A stretch of DNA of 6,508 nucleotides from Puniceicoccales bacterium (GCA_031260015.1 JAIRKR010000004.1:1-6508), one strand, 5' to 3'; counted from the stretch's first letter, positions 1 to 6,502 are shown. A program made the numbers and translations. Notes: a model not told the origin generated them from the sequence alone.

Positions 1-347
1 GAAATTACTCCGCGATTTTTGTTGCCGTGATAATGACGTTTTCCTGCTTCACGAGCGCAGCTCCTCTGAATGCAATGTACGCGCGGTATATGGATTCCCT
101 TATAAATAGAAAACGCAAATCTGGGTTTAATATCTTTCTGTTTGCAACAACGTTGACGTCCTTCTTGATATCGCTATCAGGTTTTAACGGAATTATTAAA
201 TTTCTTTCACCTACGCTTGAAGCGCTGTATCCGGGGATTATTGTTCTCACCATTGTGTGCATTTTTTTCGAAAAACAATATCTCTTTAAAAAGATACTGT
301 TCTACGGCGTACTGGCGGCGGTGTTGTTGTGCAGAATATTTCAATAG
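1..347 (+). CDS. brnQ: Branched-chain amino acid carrier BrnQ, C-terminal part (5' end outside window, probably cut short)
   Basis: The frame is open from the left edge (first full codon at 3) to TAG at 345-347, so only the C-terminal 114 residues are present. The family is a cation-coupled inner-membrane symporter for leucine, isoleucine and valine (LIVCS family). The recognition rests on the run of membrane segments and family-like phrases: a helix around IFVAVIMTFSCFTSAAPLNA, a basic loop (INRKRKSG), then LFATTLTSFLISLSGFNGII and LEALYPGIIVLTIV, which resembles the conserved 'S-x-P-x-L-x-x-x-YP-x-x-I-V-L' region of BrnQ. Any GTG or ATG inside (for example GTG 27) is not a real start, because the protein clearly continues upstream. 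After the YP motif only about 40 residues remain, whereas intact BrnQ proteins as I recall them carry about 80-90 with further membrane helices. The in-frame sequence after the stop could supply the missing part, so this copy may be a pseudogene. Confidence 0.7.
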   Translation, partial: NYSAIFVAVIMTFSCFTSAAPLNAMYARYMDSLINRKRKSGFNIFLFATTLTSFLISLSGFNGIIKFLSPTLEALYPGIIVLTIVCIFFEKQYLFKKILFYGVLAAVLLCRIFQ

Positions 348-470
348 ATAAAATTGCCAGACACGTCGACGGTATCATTTTCGCCGGTCTGGATTTTTAT
401 AGGTATCCATATGTGTGGGAATGCAAAACGCTTAAGGGTAAGCGTTGGAATAATAAGCAAAAACGCGTAG
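348..470 (+). pseudogene. Possible cut-off C-terminal end of brnQ beyond an in-frame TAG
   Basis: Reading straight on in the brnQ frame after TAG 345-347, the next stop is TAG 468-470, 40 codons later. The stretch begins IKLPDTSTVSFSPVWIFIGI, which is shaped like the last helix of BrnQ proteins (a leucine-proline turn, a polar step, then a hydrophobic segment containing P-x-W). Adding it would bring the C-terminus close to the usual family length. This suggests a nonsense mutation, or less likely stop-codon readthrough. The match is judged by eye on a short segment, and a chance open stretch of 40 codons is quite possible. Confidence 0.3.
357..399 (+). terminator. Weak terminator-like hairpin after brnQ
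   Basis: CCAGAC (357-362) pairs with GTCTGG (387-392). An inner CGG/CCG stem (370-372 with 384-386) can add to it, and the T-run ATTTTTAT follows at once (393-400). It starts 10 bases after the brnQ stop, where a terminator is expected. The stem is short with a 24-base interior, and the whole element would lie inside coding sequence if the frame after the stop is a genuine brnQ remnant, so confidence is low. Confidence 0.25.
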
Positions 471-512
471 TTTTGCCTTCAAGACCTCTATTTAAAAATT
501 TAAGTTTTGCAT
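421..512. repeat. Nested inverted repeats between brnQ and the DNA-binding protein gene
   Basis: AACGCTTA (427-434) and TAAGCGTT (439-446) form a perfect 8-bp stem with a 4-base loop. A second pair, GCAAAA (457-462) and TTTTGC (471-476), follows. A wider pair, ATGCAAAAC (421-429) and GTTTTGCAT (504-512), encloses both. None is followed by a T-run, so these do not look like terminators. They could be a small structured RNA, an intergenic repeat or chance in AT-rich DNA. The arm 421-429 overlaps the first hairpin by three bases, so not all stems can form fully at once. Confidence 0.35.
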
Positions 513-696
513 GTGGATAGATATCATCGCACGGGGAAAGCATTTTTGTAAATAAAATCTCCAGCCGTTACGTTTAAAAACGGTGGACAAAATTTTCATA
601 AAAACGAACAACTGTTATATTTTCTTCAAAGTCACGAAAACTTGTGTTAGCAATGACGTTTTTCAACTTTAATGCATTGAATTCCGTTTTATTTCA
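471..696. other. Gene-free spacer
   Basis: Apart from the repeat arm ending at 512 I see no coding region, tRNA or clear regulatory element. The sequence is AT-rich and broken by stops in all frames. It leads into the promoter of the downstream gene. Confidence 0.6.
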
Positions 697-724
697 TTGT
701 TAAAAAACTTTTTTTGCCTATAAT
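697..724 (+). promoter_or_regulatory. Sigma70-type promoter for the helix-turn-helix gene
   Basis: TTGTTA (697-702, four of six matches to the -35 consensus) is followed after 16 bases by a perfect TATAAT (719-724), predicting transcription from about 731 and a leader of about 26 bases before ATG 757. A second perfect TATAAT lies at 731-736, without a good -35 box at the usual distance. It could be an alternative -10 or simply part of the AT-rich start region. Confidence 0.6.
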
Positions 725-756
725 ATCATGTATAATTATGGGCCATAAAAATACTT

Positions 757-1053
757 ATGGATGAACAAACAAGTTACAGCTTTTTTGAATCTTTACTACC
801 GGATTCCAAACAATGGTACAGTGCGAAAGAGGCGGCGGCTATTTTTGGGAAAAGTGATCAATACATACGCGACTGTTTTGACAATCAAAAAATTTTAGGA
901 CATGCCTTTAATGGAAAGGCAAAAAAAGGAAAAGAAAAGAGAAAATCTTATCAGATTTCCAGAAGAAGTTTGGTGCTTTTTTTAATGGAAACTGCCAATT
1001 ACAACGCGCAAGATTTTTTGGCCCGCATAAGAAAAGCGCAAAGAGGATTGTAG
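757..1053 (+). CDS. Small helix-turn-helix DNA-binding protein, 98 residues
   Basis: The protein has a short acidic-aromatic lead (residues 1-20), then a helix-turn-helix unit at about 22-41 (SAKEAAAIFGKSDQYIRDCF), of the type seen in MerR- and excisionase-like DNA-binding domains. A very basic wing follows at about 46-70 (GKAKKGKEKRKSYQI, then SRRS), then a C-terminal helical part (FLMETANYNAQDFLARIRK). I associate similar small proteins with 'SKQWY' before the helix-turn-helix and a 'METANY'-like segment after it with Opitutae, but cannot name a characterised member. The role is presumably that of a DNA-binding regulator or architectural factor; its target is unknown. ATG 757 is chosen because it sits about 26 bases downstream of a good promoter, and an earlier start would collide with that promoter. 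There is no Shine-Dalgarno sequence. It appears to be a one-gene unit with its own promoter. Confidence 0.85.
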   Translation: MDEQTSYSFFESLLPDSKQWYSAKEAAAIFGKSDQYIRDCFDNQKILGHAFNGKAKKGKEKRKSYQISRRSLVLFLMETANYNAQDFLARIRKAQRGL

Positions 1054-1174
1054 CGGTAAGTTTGACATAAAATAAGAAACGTGCGCACATGGTGGCGGAT
1101 CTGTAATTTTTCAAAGTAGGACGGAACAGTTTTTTCATAAGCGATAAAAGGTTCGGCGGGTATTTAAAAATATT

Positions 1175-1204
1175 TTAACAACGTTTGGTCTGAACAAATA
1201 TGTT
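1175..1204 (+). promoter_or_regulatory. Tentative promoter for the greA-recD2 operon
   Basis: TTAACA (1175-1180, five of six to the -35 consensus) is followed after 18 bases by TATGTT (1199-1204, four of six to the -10 consensus). It would give a transcript with a leader of about 220 bases that contains the inverted repeat at 1337-1421. The match is modest in an AT-rich region, so this is only the best candidate seen. Confidence 0.25.
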
Positions 1205-1336
1205 GTAAGAAATGAATGGCATTAGGACAACACACCCATGTAAAAAAATAATCTGATTTTTAAGCGTTTACATCACGTGCCAATTACCCATTGATGCTAT
1301 TTCATCCAGACGAGTGTGCATTGGCCATTTGTATCG

Positions 1337-1421
1337 CGAAAAAGTAGGGTTAATGTTGTCTATTTTCGTGGAGAATCTTTCTATAAGCTTGCATTTTATT
1401 TAGAAACACCCTACTTTTTCG
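1337..1421. repeat. Perfect 14-bp inverted repeat directly before the greA start
   Basis: CGAAAAAGTAGGGT (1337-1350) and ACCCTACTTTTTCG (1408-1421) are exact reverse complements separated by 57 bases. The right arm ends 8 bases before ATG 1430. In a leader transcript the arms could pair and bring the start codon next to a stable stem, which would be well placed to affect translation initiation or transcript stability. It could instead be a binding site for a dimeric or tetrameric DNA-binding protein. The pairing is read directly from the sequence; the regulatory role is inference. If translation began at GTG 1316 the repeat would lie inside coding sequence, which is an argument for the later start. 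Confidence 0.7.
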
Positions 1422-1429
1422 ACATTGCC

Positions 1430-3286
1430 ATGAATAAAGAAGTAATCGATTTAATTCTGGAACAAAATCCTCAACTAAGATCCAAACGCCAAGCTTTTGA
1501 AGCACTCAAACCGGGAGCTTACTGTTGGCATCACAGCTGGGGGGTAGGTTGCATAAAATGTTACGATGCAATCCGTAATCGCGTGATGATTGATTTTGAA
1601 AATCAAGATGAGAGTCGTGCAATGGATCCTATTTTTTGTATCCAAAAATTGAATTTTGTTGACGAAAATCACGTCCTGGTGGAAGCGCGAAAACAGCCGG
1701 AAGAAATTCGTATACTCGCAACAAAGTGTCCGTGCGACCTAGTCATTCGGGTGTTGAAAAATTGCCAGAATTTTTCTGCCTCAAAATTGGAATTGAAGTG
1801 GTTACTCATGCACGTCCTATCGCCTATTTTGACGGAAAGTCAGTTTAAAAAGTGGTGGGGACAAGTTCAAAAGGCAATGATAAAGGATCCGCGTATTGCA
1901 GTTCCCAAGAAAAATGATGATTTATATCAACTTCGGGAGGAGCCCATTTTACCGGAACAAGAAATTTTAGAGGAATTTTATTTAACGCGTAGACCCCTGG
2001 AAAAGATTGCCTTGGGGGCAAAATTATACCAATTGGCGGATAGCATAGACGTCATTCGTAACGATTTACCTCAAATTTTGGGTGATTTGACAAAAGCAAT
2101 TCAACATGCTCGGCAGTTGACGCAGGCAGAACGTTTGGAAGGATGTTGGGTGAGAAATGATTTAGCACGTTATTTGCGAGAAAATGTCGAAGACTTGCAG
2201 CCCACGTCACAATCTATTATTTTAGAAACAGAAAATTTGTCCGAGTTAGCAGCCGCTTTGCCACACGTCTATTATCCTCGTTTTTTAGATTTGCTGACGC
2301 GTACGTATACACGGCCTGAAGAATGGAAACACATTATTTTACAACTACTGAGATACAGTAGCGGTCGTTTGATGGCAGAATGCATTAACTTTTTACTGGA
2401 AAGGGAATGTGAACCGTTGTTGAAGGAAACTTTGGAGAAGTGGTTACAGGAGCAGTCTTTAAAAAGCCCAGTACTTATTTGGATCATCAAACATCGTTCA
2501 ATGCCTCGTTACAACAACCTATTATCGGGTCTACTGACCCCACGTCTGCTGAGTGCGATATTTCAGGCTACCGACGGCGATGCATTGAATATTCATCCGG
2601 GACGTCGTATACCGTTGGCCGAAGCCGTCAACGAAGATCACGATTTAATTGGCGCGCTATTGCAAGGGGCTCACGTAAGTTTGGCAAGAGATTTGGCTCA
2701 CAATCTGCTCTTGAATCAAGGGTTTGATACTTTGAAGAAACGCTCTCTGATGGCTCGTTTTATTCGTGTTTTTCCAGAATTGCAAAGCTTAACCGAAACA
2801 AAAGAAAGCGTAATGCGGGAAGAGCGTTTGCTGGTGTCGCAGGAAAGTTTAGATGCCATTCGTAAAGAGTATGAATTGTTGATCACGGAAAAAATTCCCT
2901 CCAATAAAGCTGCCATTGCGGCCGCTCGCGAACTTGGCGATTTACGAGAAAATTCTGAATACAAGATGGCACGTCAAGAGCAGGAGGTGCTGTTGGCGCG
3001 TAAATTGCAAATAGAAAAAGATTTGTCCCGGGCGCAGGTAATTAACTTCGACGACGTAAGCCTGGACAAAGTGGGCATTGGTACGGTCGTTACTTTGTCG
3101 GATCCAAAAGGCAAAGATATAAAATATACAATTTTAGGTGCCTGGGATGGAGAGCCAAAGAAAAATATATTGTCTTATCAGACACCGCGGGCTGTTCAAT
3201 TGCTGGGTAAATCGGTTGGCGATACGGTAGAATTACCCTCTGAACCCAAATTGTATATTCGTCATATTGCACGTTGGATTCGATAA
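1430..3286 (+). CDS. greA: Transcript-cleavage factor GreA, long form with N-terminal extension (618 residues)
   Basis: GreA enters the secondary channel of backtracked RNA polymerase and stimulates cleavage of the displaced RNA 3' end. The GreA part is residues ~472-618. Its coiled coil carries GDLRENSEY (503-511) with both tip acids, D504 and E507, expected to act at the polymerase active site. The FKBP-like C-terminal domain follows (VGIGTVVTL, YTILGAWDG, LLGKSVGDTVELP). Normal GreA is about 160 residues; here ~470 extra residues precede it. These begin with a small beta-rich module (~28-75: PGAYCWHHSWGVG, then VMIDFE), followed by a mostly helical region that may be a scaffold. Chlamydial and verrucomicrobial GreA share such an extension. 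ATG 1430 is preferred over in-frame GTG 1316, because homology-like sequence starts there and the longer start would swallow the leader inverted repeat. No Shine-Dalgarno sequence is visible. The gene is followed 9 bases later by recD2. Confidence 0.93.
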   Translation: MNKEVIDLILEQNPQLRSKRQAFEALKPGAYCWHHSWGVGCIKCYDAIRNRVMIDFENQDESRAMDPIFCIQKLNFVDENHVLVEARKQPEEIRILATKCPCDLVIRVLKNCQNFSASKLELKWLLMHVLSPILTESQFKKWWGQVQKAMIKDPRIAVPKKNDDLYQLREEPILPEQEILEEFYLTRRPLEKIALGAKLYQLADSIDVIRNDLPQILGDLTKAIQHARQLTQAERLEGCWVRNDLARYLRENVEDLQPTSQSIILETENLSELAAALPHVYYPRFLDLLTRTYTRPEEWKHIILQLLRYSSGRLMAECINFLLERECEPLLKETLEKWLQEQSLKSPVLIWIIKHRSMPRYNNLLSGLLTPRLLSAIFQATDGDALNIHPGRRIPLAEAVNEDHDLIGALLQGAHVSLARDLAHNLLLNQGFDTLKKRSLMARFIRVFPELQSLTETKESVMREERLLVSQESLDAIRKEYELLITEKIPSNKAAIAAARELGDLRENSEYKMARQEQEVLLARKLQIEKDLSRAQVINFDDVSLDKVGIGTVVTLSDPKGKDIKYTILGAWDGEPKKNILSYQTPRAVQLLGKSVGDTVELPSEPKLYIRHIARWIR

Positions 3287-3295
3287 TTCGCCAAT

Positions 3296-5533
3296 ATGCA
3301 GTTTTCTTTATTTGAGACACATGTGCCTTTGCAGAACGTTCCCGAAGGCAGTGTATCTTTAAAGGGAGTATTGAAGCGCATCCTGTTTTCAAATCAGGAA
3401 AATGGGTATACGGTGGGATTGCTTTATTTAGATGAAAAAAAAGAAACCATTACCATTACGGGGAATTTTCCATCGGTTCAATGTGGAGAGACTTTGGTGG
3501 TCAAAGGTTCTTGGACAGAGCATTCTCAATATGGAAAACAATTTCAATGCATTCAATTTGAATCACAACTGCCTTCGGATGTTCACGGCATTCGCCAATA
3601 TTTGAGCAGTGGTTTGATCCACGGTATTGGTAAAATCTACGCGGGTAAGATTGTTGATTTTTTTGGAACACAAACGTTCGAAGTCTTAAATGGTGCATGG
3701 GTACGTTTAATGGATGTTCCGGGTATTGGATCCAAGCGTGCTCAGAGTATAAAAAAAGCTTGGGACGAACAGAAAATCATTCGGGATACGATGATTTTTT
3801 TGCAGACGTATGGATTTACCAATGTGCAGTGTTTACGTCTATTTCAACACTACGGAGCCGATACGCAGACCGTTGTTAAAAAAAATCCGTACGTCATTGC
3901 GCAAACAATTGAAGGCATAGGATTTAAATCGGCCGATAAGATTGCTTTAAATTTTGGGCTTGCCAACGATGCTGCGTTTCGTCTGGATGCGGGTATCGAC
4001 TATATTTTTTCGGAATCCGAGGGCGATGGCAACACGGGATGTAGGAAAGAGTGCCTAATCCGAACAACGTCAGAGTTATTAGAGGTGCCTGCCGGGAAAG
4101 TGGAAGAAAGACTTAGAGCATTGTTGTCCGAAAACATTTTATCGGAATATCCCGCCGCTCAACTGCTGCAAAGACCTCGCATGGCCATCGCGGAAGCAAT
4201 TATTGCTAAACACATTCGTCGTTTATGGAAGGCAAAAGCATCTTTACCCGACATTCAATTGGATAAGGCCTTACGGTGGTCTGAAGAACGTCTTGGTATT
4301 GTATGGTCGGCAACGCAGAAGGACGCGCTACGCTCGATTCTAAGATCCAAGCTTTCCATTTTAACGGGAGGTCCGGGAACGGGGAAAACGACACTGCTTC
4401 GGGCACTTGTGGAGGTTTTGAACGCAAAACACGTACGTCTATGTTTGGCGGCCCCTACGGGACGCGCTGCACAACGGATGACCGAAACAACGGGCCATGA
4501 AGCGAAGACGGTACATCGTACTTTAAAATATGAACCTTCCATAGGACATTTTTCCTACGACGAAAATAATTGTATACCCATCGATTATCTTATTTTAGAT
4601 GAAGCCAGCATGTTGGATGTCCCTTTGACGCAGGCCTTACTGCGTGCACTGCCCGACGCAGCGCACGTTTTGCTGGTGGGCGACATTTATCAATTACCTT
4701 CCGTAGGTCCCGGCAACGTATTGAATGATTTTCTGCAAAGTCCCTATTTTCATGTCGAATTTTTGAAAGAAATTTTTCGTCAGGGAGATAAAAGTTCCAT
4801 TGTTTCGACAGCCCATGCCGTTTTAGCGGGCAACCGTGTACTGGAATCGCCCATTCGTTTACCCGATGGCGAATTGAATTTAGAGGAGGATTTCCACTTT
4901 ATAGGCGTGGATACCCCCAGTAGCGCCCTCAAAGTATTAGAAAAGCTGTGTTGGGAGCAACTGCCTAAATACGCTCGTGTGGATCCCATAAAAGATATTC
5001 AAGTATTGGTTCCCATGCATCGAGGCCAGTTGGGTATTGAGAATATCAACGCCACTTTTCAACAAAAATTGGGCATACATCGGCCTACTTTAAAAGTAGG
5101 TGGACAAACGTTTTCGCTGGGCGATAAGGTGATTCAATTGAAAAACAATTACGAAAAGAATATCTTCAATGGCGATTTAGGGGTTATTAAAGACGTCAAT
5201 TTGGAAGATGAAAATCTACTTGTTCAATTTAATGACGAAGCACAGGTAATGGAACGTATGGACTGTTTAGATTTAAAGCTGGCGTACGCCATCAGCATTC
5301 ATAAATCGCAAGGGAGTGAGTTTCCCATAGTGGTCATCCCACTCTTGACACAGCATTTTGTGATGCTCAAGCGTAACTTATTGTATACGGCCCTAACTCG
5401 AGGTCGTAAAAAAGTATTCATTGTCGGAGACCCCAAGGCCTACAGCATTGCCGTGAGGACGCAAGACAGCACCCTGCGACAAACAACGTTAAAAGAACGT
5501 TTGCAAGCCCAAGAGGTGTCTGAAAAATGTTAG
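3296..5533 (+). CDS. recD2: RecD2-type 5'-3' DNA helicase, 745 residues
   Basis: This is a superfamily 1B DNA helicase of the stand-alone RecD2 (RecD/TraA-like) family, which works without RecBC in DNA repair and replication-fork upkeep. The N-terminal part has an OB-like region (~20-95), then helix-hairpin-helix motifs at about 106-120 (GLIHGIGKIYAGKIV), 139-156 (VPGIGSKRAQSI) and 198-222 (IEGIGFKSADKI). The motor shows Walker A GGPGTGKT (358-365, K364), motif Ia APTGRAAQRM (~386), Walker B DEAS (435-438), motif III GDIYQLPSVGPG (462-473), R495-Q496 in EIFRQ, motif V with SIHKSQGSEFP (667-677), and motif VI YTALTRGR with R702. All key residues are present, and the length is normal for RecD2. 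ATG 3296 lies 9 bases after the greA stop, so the two are co-transcribed. No Shine-Dalgarno sequence precedes it. I see no sign of frameshift or decay. Confidence 0.97.
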   Translation: MQFSLFETHVPLQNVPEGSVSLKGVLKRILFSNQENGYTVGLLYLDEKKETITITGNFPSVQCGETLVVKGSWTEHSQYGKQFQCIQFESQLPSDVHGIRQYLSSGLIHGIGKIYAGKIVDFFGTQTFEVLNGAWVRLMDVPGIGSKRAQSIKKAWDEQKIIRDTMIFLQTYGFTNVQCLRLFQHYGADTQTVVKKNPYVIAQTIEGIGFKSADKIALNFGLANDAAFRLDAGIDYIFSESEGDGNTGCRKECLIRTTSELLEVPAGKVEERLRALLSENILSEYPAAQLLQRPRMAIAEAIIAKHIRRLWKAKASLPDIQLDKALRWSEERLGIVWSATQKDALRSILRSKLSILTGGPGTGKTTLLRALVEVLNAKHVRLCLAAPTGRAAQRMTETTGHEAKTVHRTLKYEPSIGHFSYDENNCIPIDYLILDEASMLDVPLTQALLRALPDAAHVLLVGDIYQLPSVGPGNVLNDFLQSPYFHVEFLKEIFRQGDKSSIVSTAHAVLAGNRVLESPIRLPDGELNLEEDFHFIGVDTPSSALKVLEKLCWEQLPKYARVDPIKDIQVLVPMHRGQLGIENINATFQQKLGIHRPTLKVGGQTFSLGDKVIQLKNNYEKNIFNGDLGVIKDVNLEDENLLVQFNDEAQVMERMDCLDLKLAYAISIHKSQGSEFPIVVIPLLTQHFVMLKRNLLYTALTRGRKKVFIVGDPKAYSIAVRTQDSTLRQTTLKERLQAQEVSEKC
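5084..5100. repeat. Perfect 17-base palindrome inside recD2
   Basis: CCTACTTT (5084-5091), a central A (5092) and AAAGTAGG (5093-5100) form a perfect hairpin-capable palindrome within the recD2 coding sequence (encoding part of RPTLKVGG). Its arms are the same word found in the greA leader inverted repeat. It may be chance, but the exact reuse of the word is notable. Confidence 0.6.
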
Positions 5534-5543
5534 TCGACATTTT
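5524..5543 (+). terminator. Weak hairpin at the recD2 stop
   Basis: AAAATGT (5524-5530) pairs with ACATTTT (5537-5543) around the TAG stop codon at 5531-5533, followed by ATGTTT. The stem has 7 bp but is almost all A/T, so it would be a poor intrinsic terminator. It is the only candidate seen at the end of the greA-recD2 operon. Confidence 0.25.
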
Positions 5544-6459
5544 ATGTTTACATACATCTCAAGCTGTATTCGAAAGGTACATTAGTTTCTATTGGAGAAG
5601 GTAAAATGATGCGACAATAGCATTCCACAACACTCCCATAGGTAGTTGAACGTGGCAATACATGTAGCAGCAGCAATATATGTGTTCCCGTACCTTGCAA
5701 TGCAACAACCTTTGAAGTTACTGCAACGCCACGAATAGTCAACGCGTCATAATATGTAATAAGATATAAAATCTACTAACACCTCCACTCGTGCTTTAAG
5801 TGGCCTAAGTCCTTGGTACATTTGAACACCGATAATCTTAATGGTCTTAAGCTTCAGTAAACGGTGGGTCCTTCCAAGAAGTTAGATGAGTAGGCAAAAT
5901 AAGGCTTTATTGATGTTTACCTAAGCCCGCAATTCAGTTTTTGGATATCTCTTGGAACAATGCAATAGGACGAGGAACAAAACAATGTCTAATGTATAGT
6001 GAATGTCGATGAAGCATGACTGAGTTATACGGTAATTTTTGCAATGGCCTATAATTTCATGAATAGGTAACGCGGAATAAAATCTAATCCGTATCCACCC
6101 ATGACTTGCGTGTGCTTTACGATCTCATCCTCCAGAAAATTCGATAGACGGACCACACAAATCTTACTTGCCAGTCTGAGTCCGCAACAAACGATTTTAT
6201 CACCCCCAACCTTGGCTTTTGCCCCAATTTTGCCCTAAGGTGAACCCACTGTTGATTCCCCTCGTTGCAACCTGAGTATTTTCGATTGTGGCAAGAGATA
6301 CGAAACGTTCGGATTTTTTTGCCAATTTCACTGCTTAATCTTATACTAGGATCACTGAATCGAGCATATCCCTTAATGAGCTGGTTATGATAGGATCTAC
6401 CTTGAACGATCCCCGTAGGGGGTTTATCTTAGAAAACATTATCGTTTTTCATTTTGATA
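5534..6459. other. Large gene-free region, probably decayed
   Basis: No intact gene, tRNA, rRNA or recognised small RNA was found in these roughly 925 bases on either strand. Base composition resembles that of the genes. Several minus-strand open stretches of 44-74 codons read like protein but are broken by stops and frame changes; the strongest are at 5548-5881 and 6052-6234. Small local features include a tandem 11-base repeat (6217-6238, TTTTGCCCCAA then TTTTGCCCTAA) and two competing short hairpins at 6393-6421. The region lies between a rightward operon and the terminator of a leftward gene. Confidence 0.6.
5548..5881 (-). pseudogene. Possible remnant of a protein gene on the minus strand
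   Basis: Two overlapping minus-strand frames look coding in turn. The first is open from 5881 down to 5750 and includes TIKIIGVQMYQGLRPLKARV. The second is open from 5772 down to the stop at 5548-5550 and includes YDALTIRGVAVTSKVVALQG, then ETNVPFEYSLRCM. A single frameshift between 5772 and 5750 would join them. The beta-strand-like text and the ending 'PFEYSLR' faintly recall the C-terminal region of AsmA-like envelope proteins, but I cannot identify it with confidence. No start codon with promoter or ribosome site is evident, and further stops lie upstream. It may equally be chance open sequence. Confidence 0.2.
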
Positions 6460-6460
6460 T

Positions 6461-6502
6461 AAAAGGAAAAAAGCAAGAATGCTACCTGGGGTAGCATTCT
6501 TG
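6461..6502 (-). terminator. Strong intrinsic terminator on the minus strand
   Basis: CAAGAATGCTACC (6474-6486) and GGTAGCATTCTTG (6490-6502) form a perfect 13-bp stem with the 3-base loop TGG. Read on the minus strand the stem is followed by C, six T, CC and four T (complement of 6473-6461), a classical Rho-independent signal. On the plus strand no T-run follows, so it acts leftward. It implies that a leftward gene ends just right of the window. Confidence 0.88.

Larger units (their letters stand above)
1054..1429. other. Long gene-free leader region upstream of greA
   Basis: No credible gene lies here. The greA frame is open back to GTG 1316, but the first convincing start is ATG 1430. The region contains one tentative promoter and a perfect inverted repeat directly before the greA start, both listed separately. 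It also holds one copy of the word AAAGTAGG (1113-1120) that recurs in the repeat. No terminator for the preceding gene could be recognised. Confidence 0.6.

Noticed and set aside
329..520. 63-codon plus-strand open frame overlapping the end of brnQ
   Set aside because: It starts at a GTG inside brnQ, has no ribosome site or recognisable protein features, and the brnQ-frame continuation is more protein-like.
1062..1067. Perfect -35 box TTGACA just after the helix-turn-helix gene
   Set aside because: At 16-18 bases downstream there is only GC-rich sequence (around GTGCGCACAT) with no acceptable -10 box.
1316..1429. N-terminal 38-codon extension of greA from GTG 1316
   Set aside because: It would place a perfect inverted repeat inside the gene, starts at a GTG without ribosome site, and the recognisable protein begins at ATG 1430.
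5548..5742. 64-residue minus-strand open frame taken as an intact small gene
   Set aside because: It begins at a TTG with no ribosome site, is preceded by in-frame stops, and looks like the tail of something larger; it is listed only as a possible remnant.
6217..6238. Tandem 11-base repeat as a CRISPR or satellite array
   Set aside because: Only two adjoining units with one mismatch and no spacers; most likely a slippage duplication.
6393..6412. T-arm-like GGATC...GATCC with a GTTCAAGG-type loop on the minus strand, suggesting a tRNA
   Set aside because: The loop has 10 bases rather than 7, and no acceptor stem, anticodon arm or D-arm can be drawn around it.
5534..6459. Housekeeping RNA (tmRNA, RNase P RNA, SRP RNA) in the gene-free region
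   Set aside because: None of the conserved sequence blocks of these RNAs was seen on either strand.
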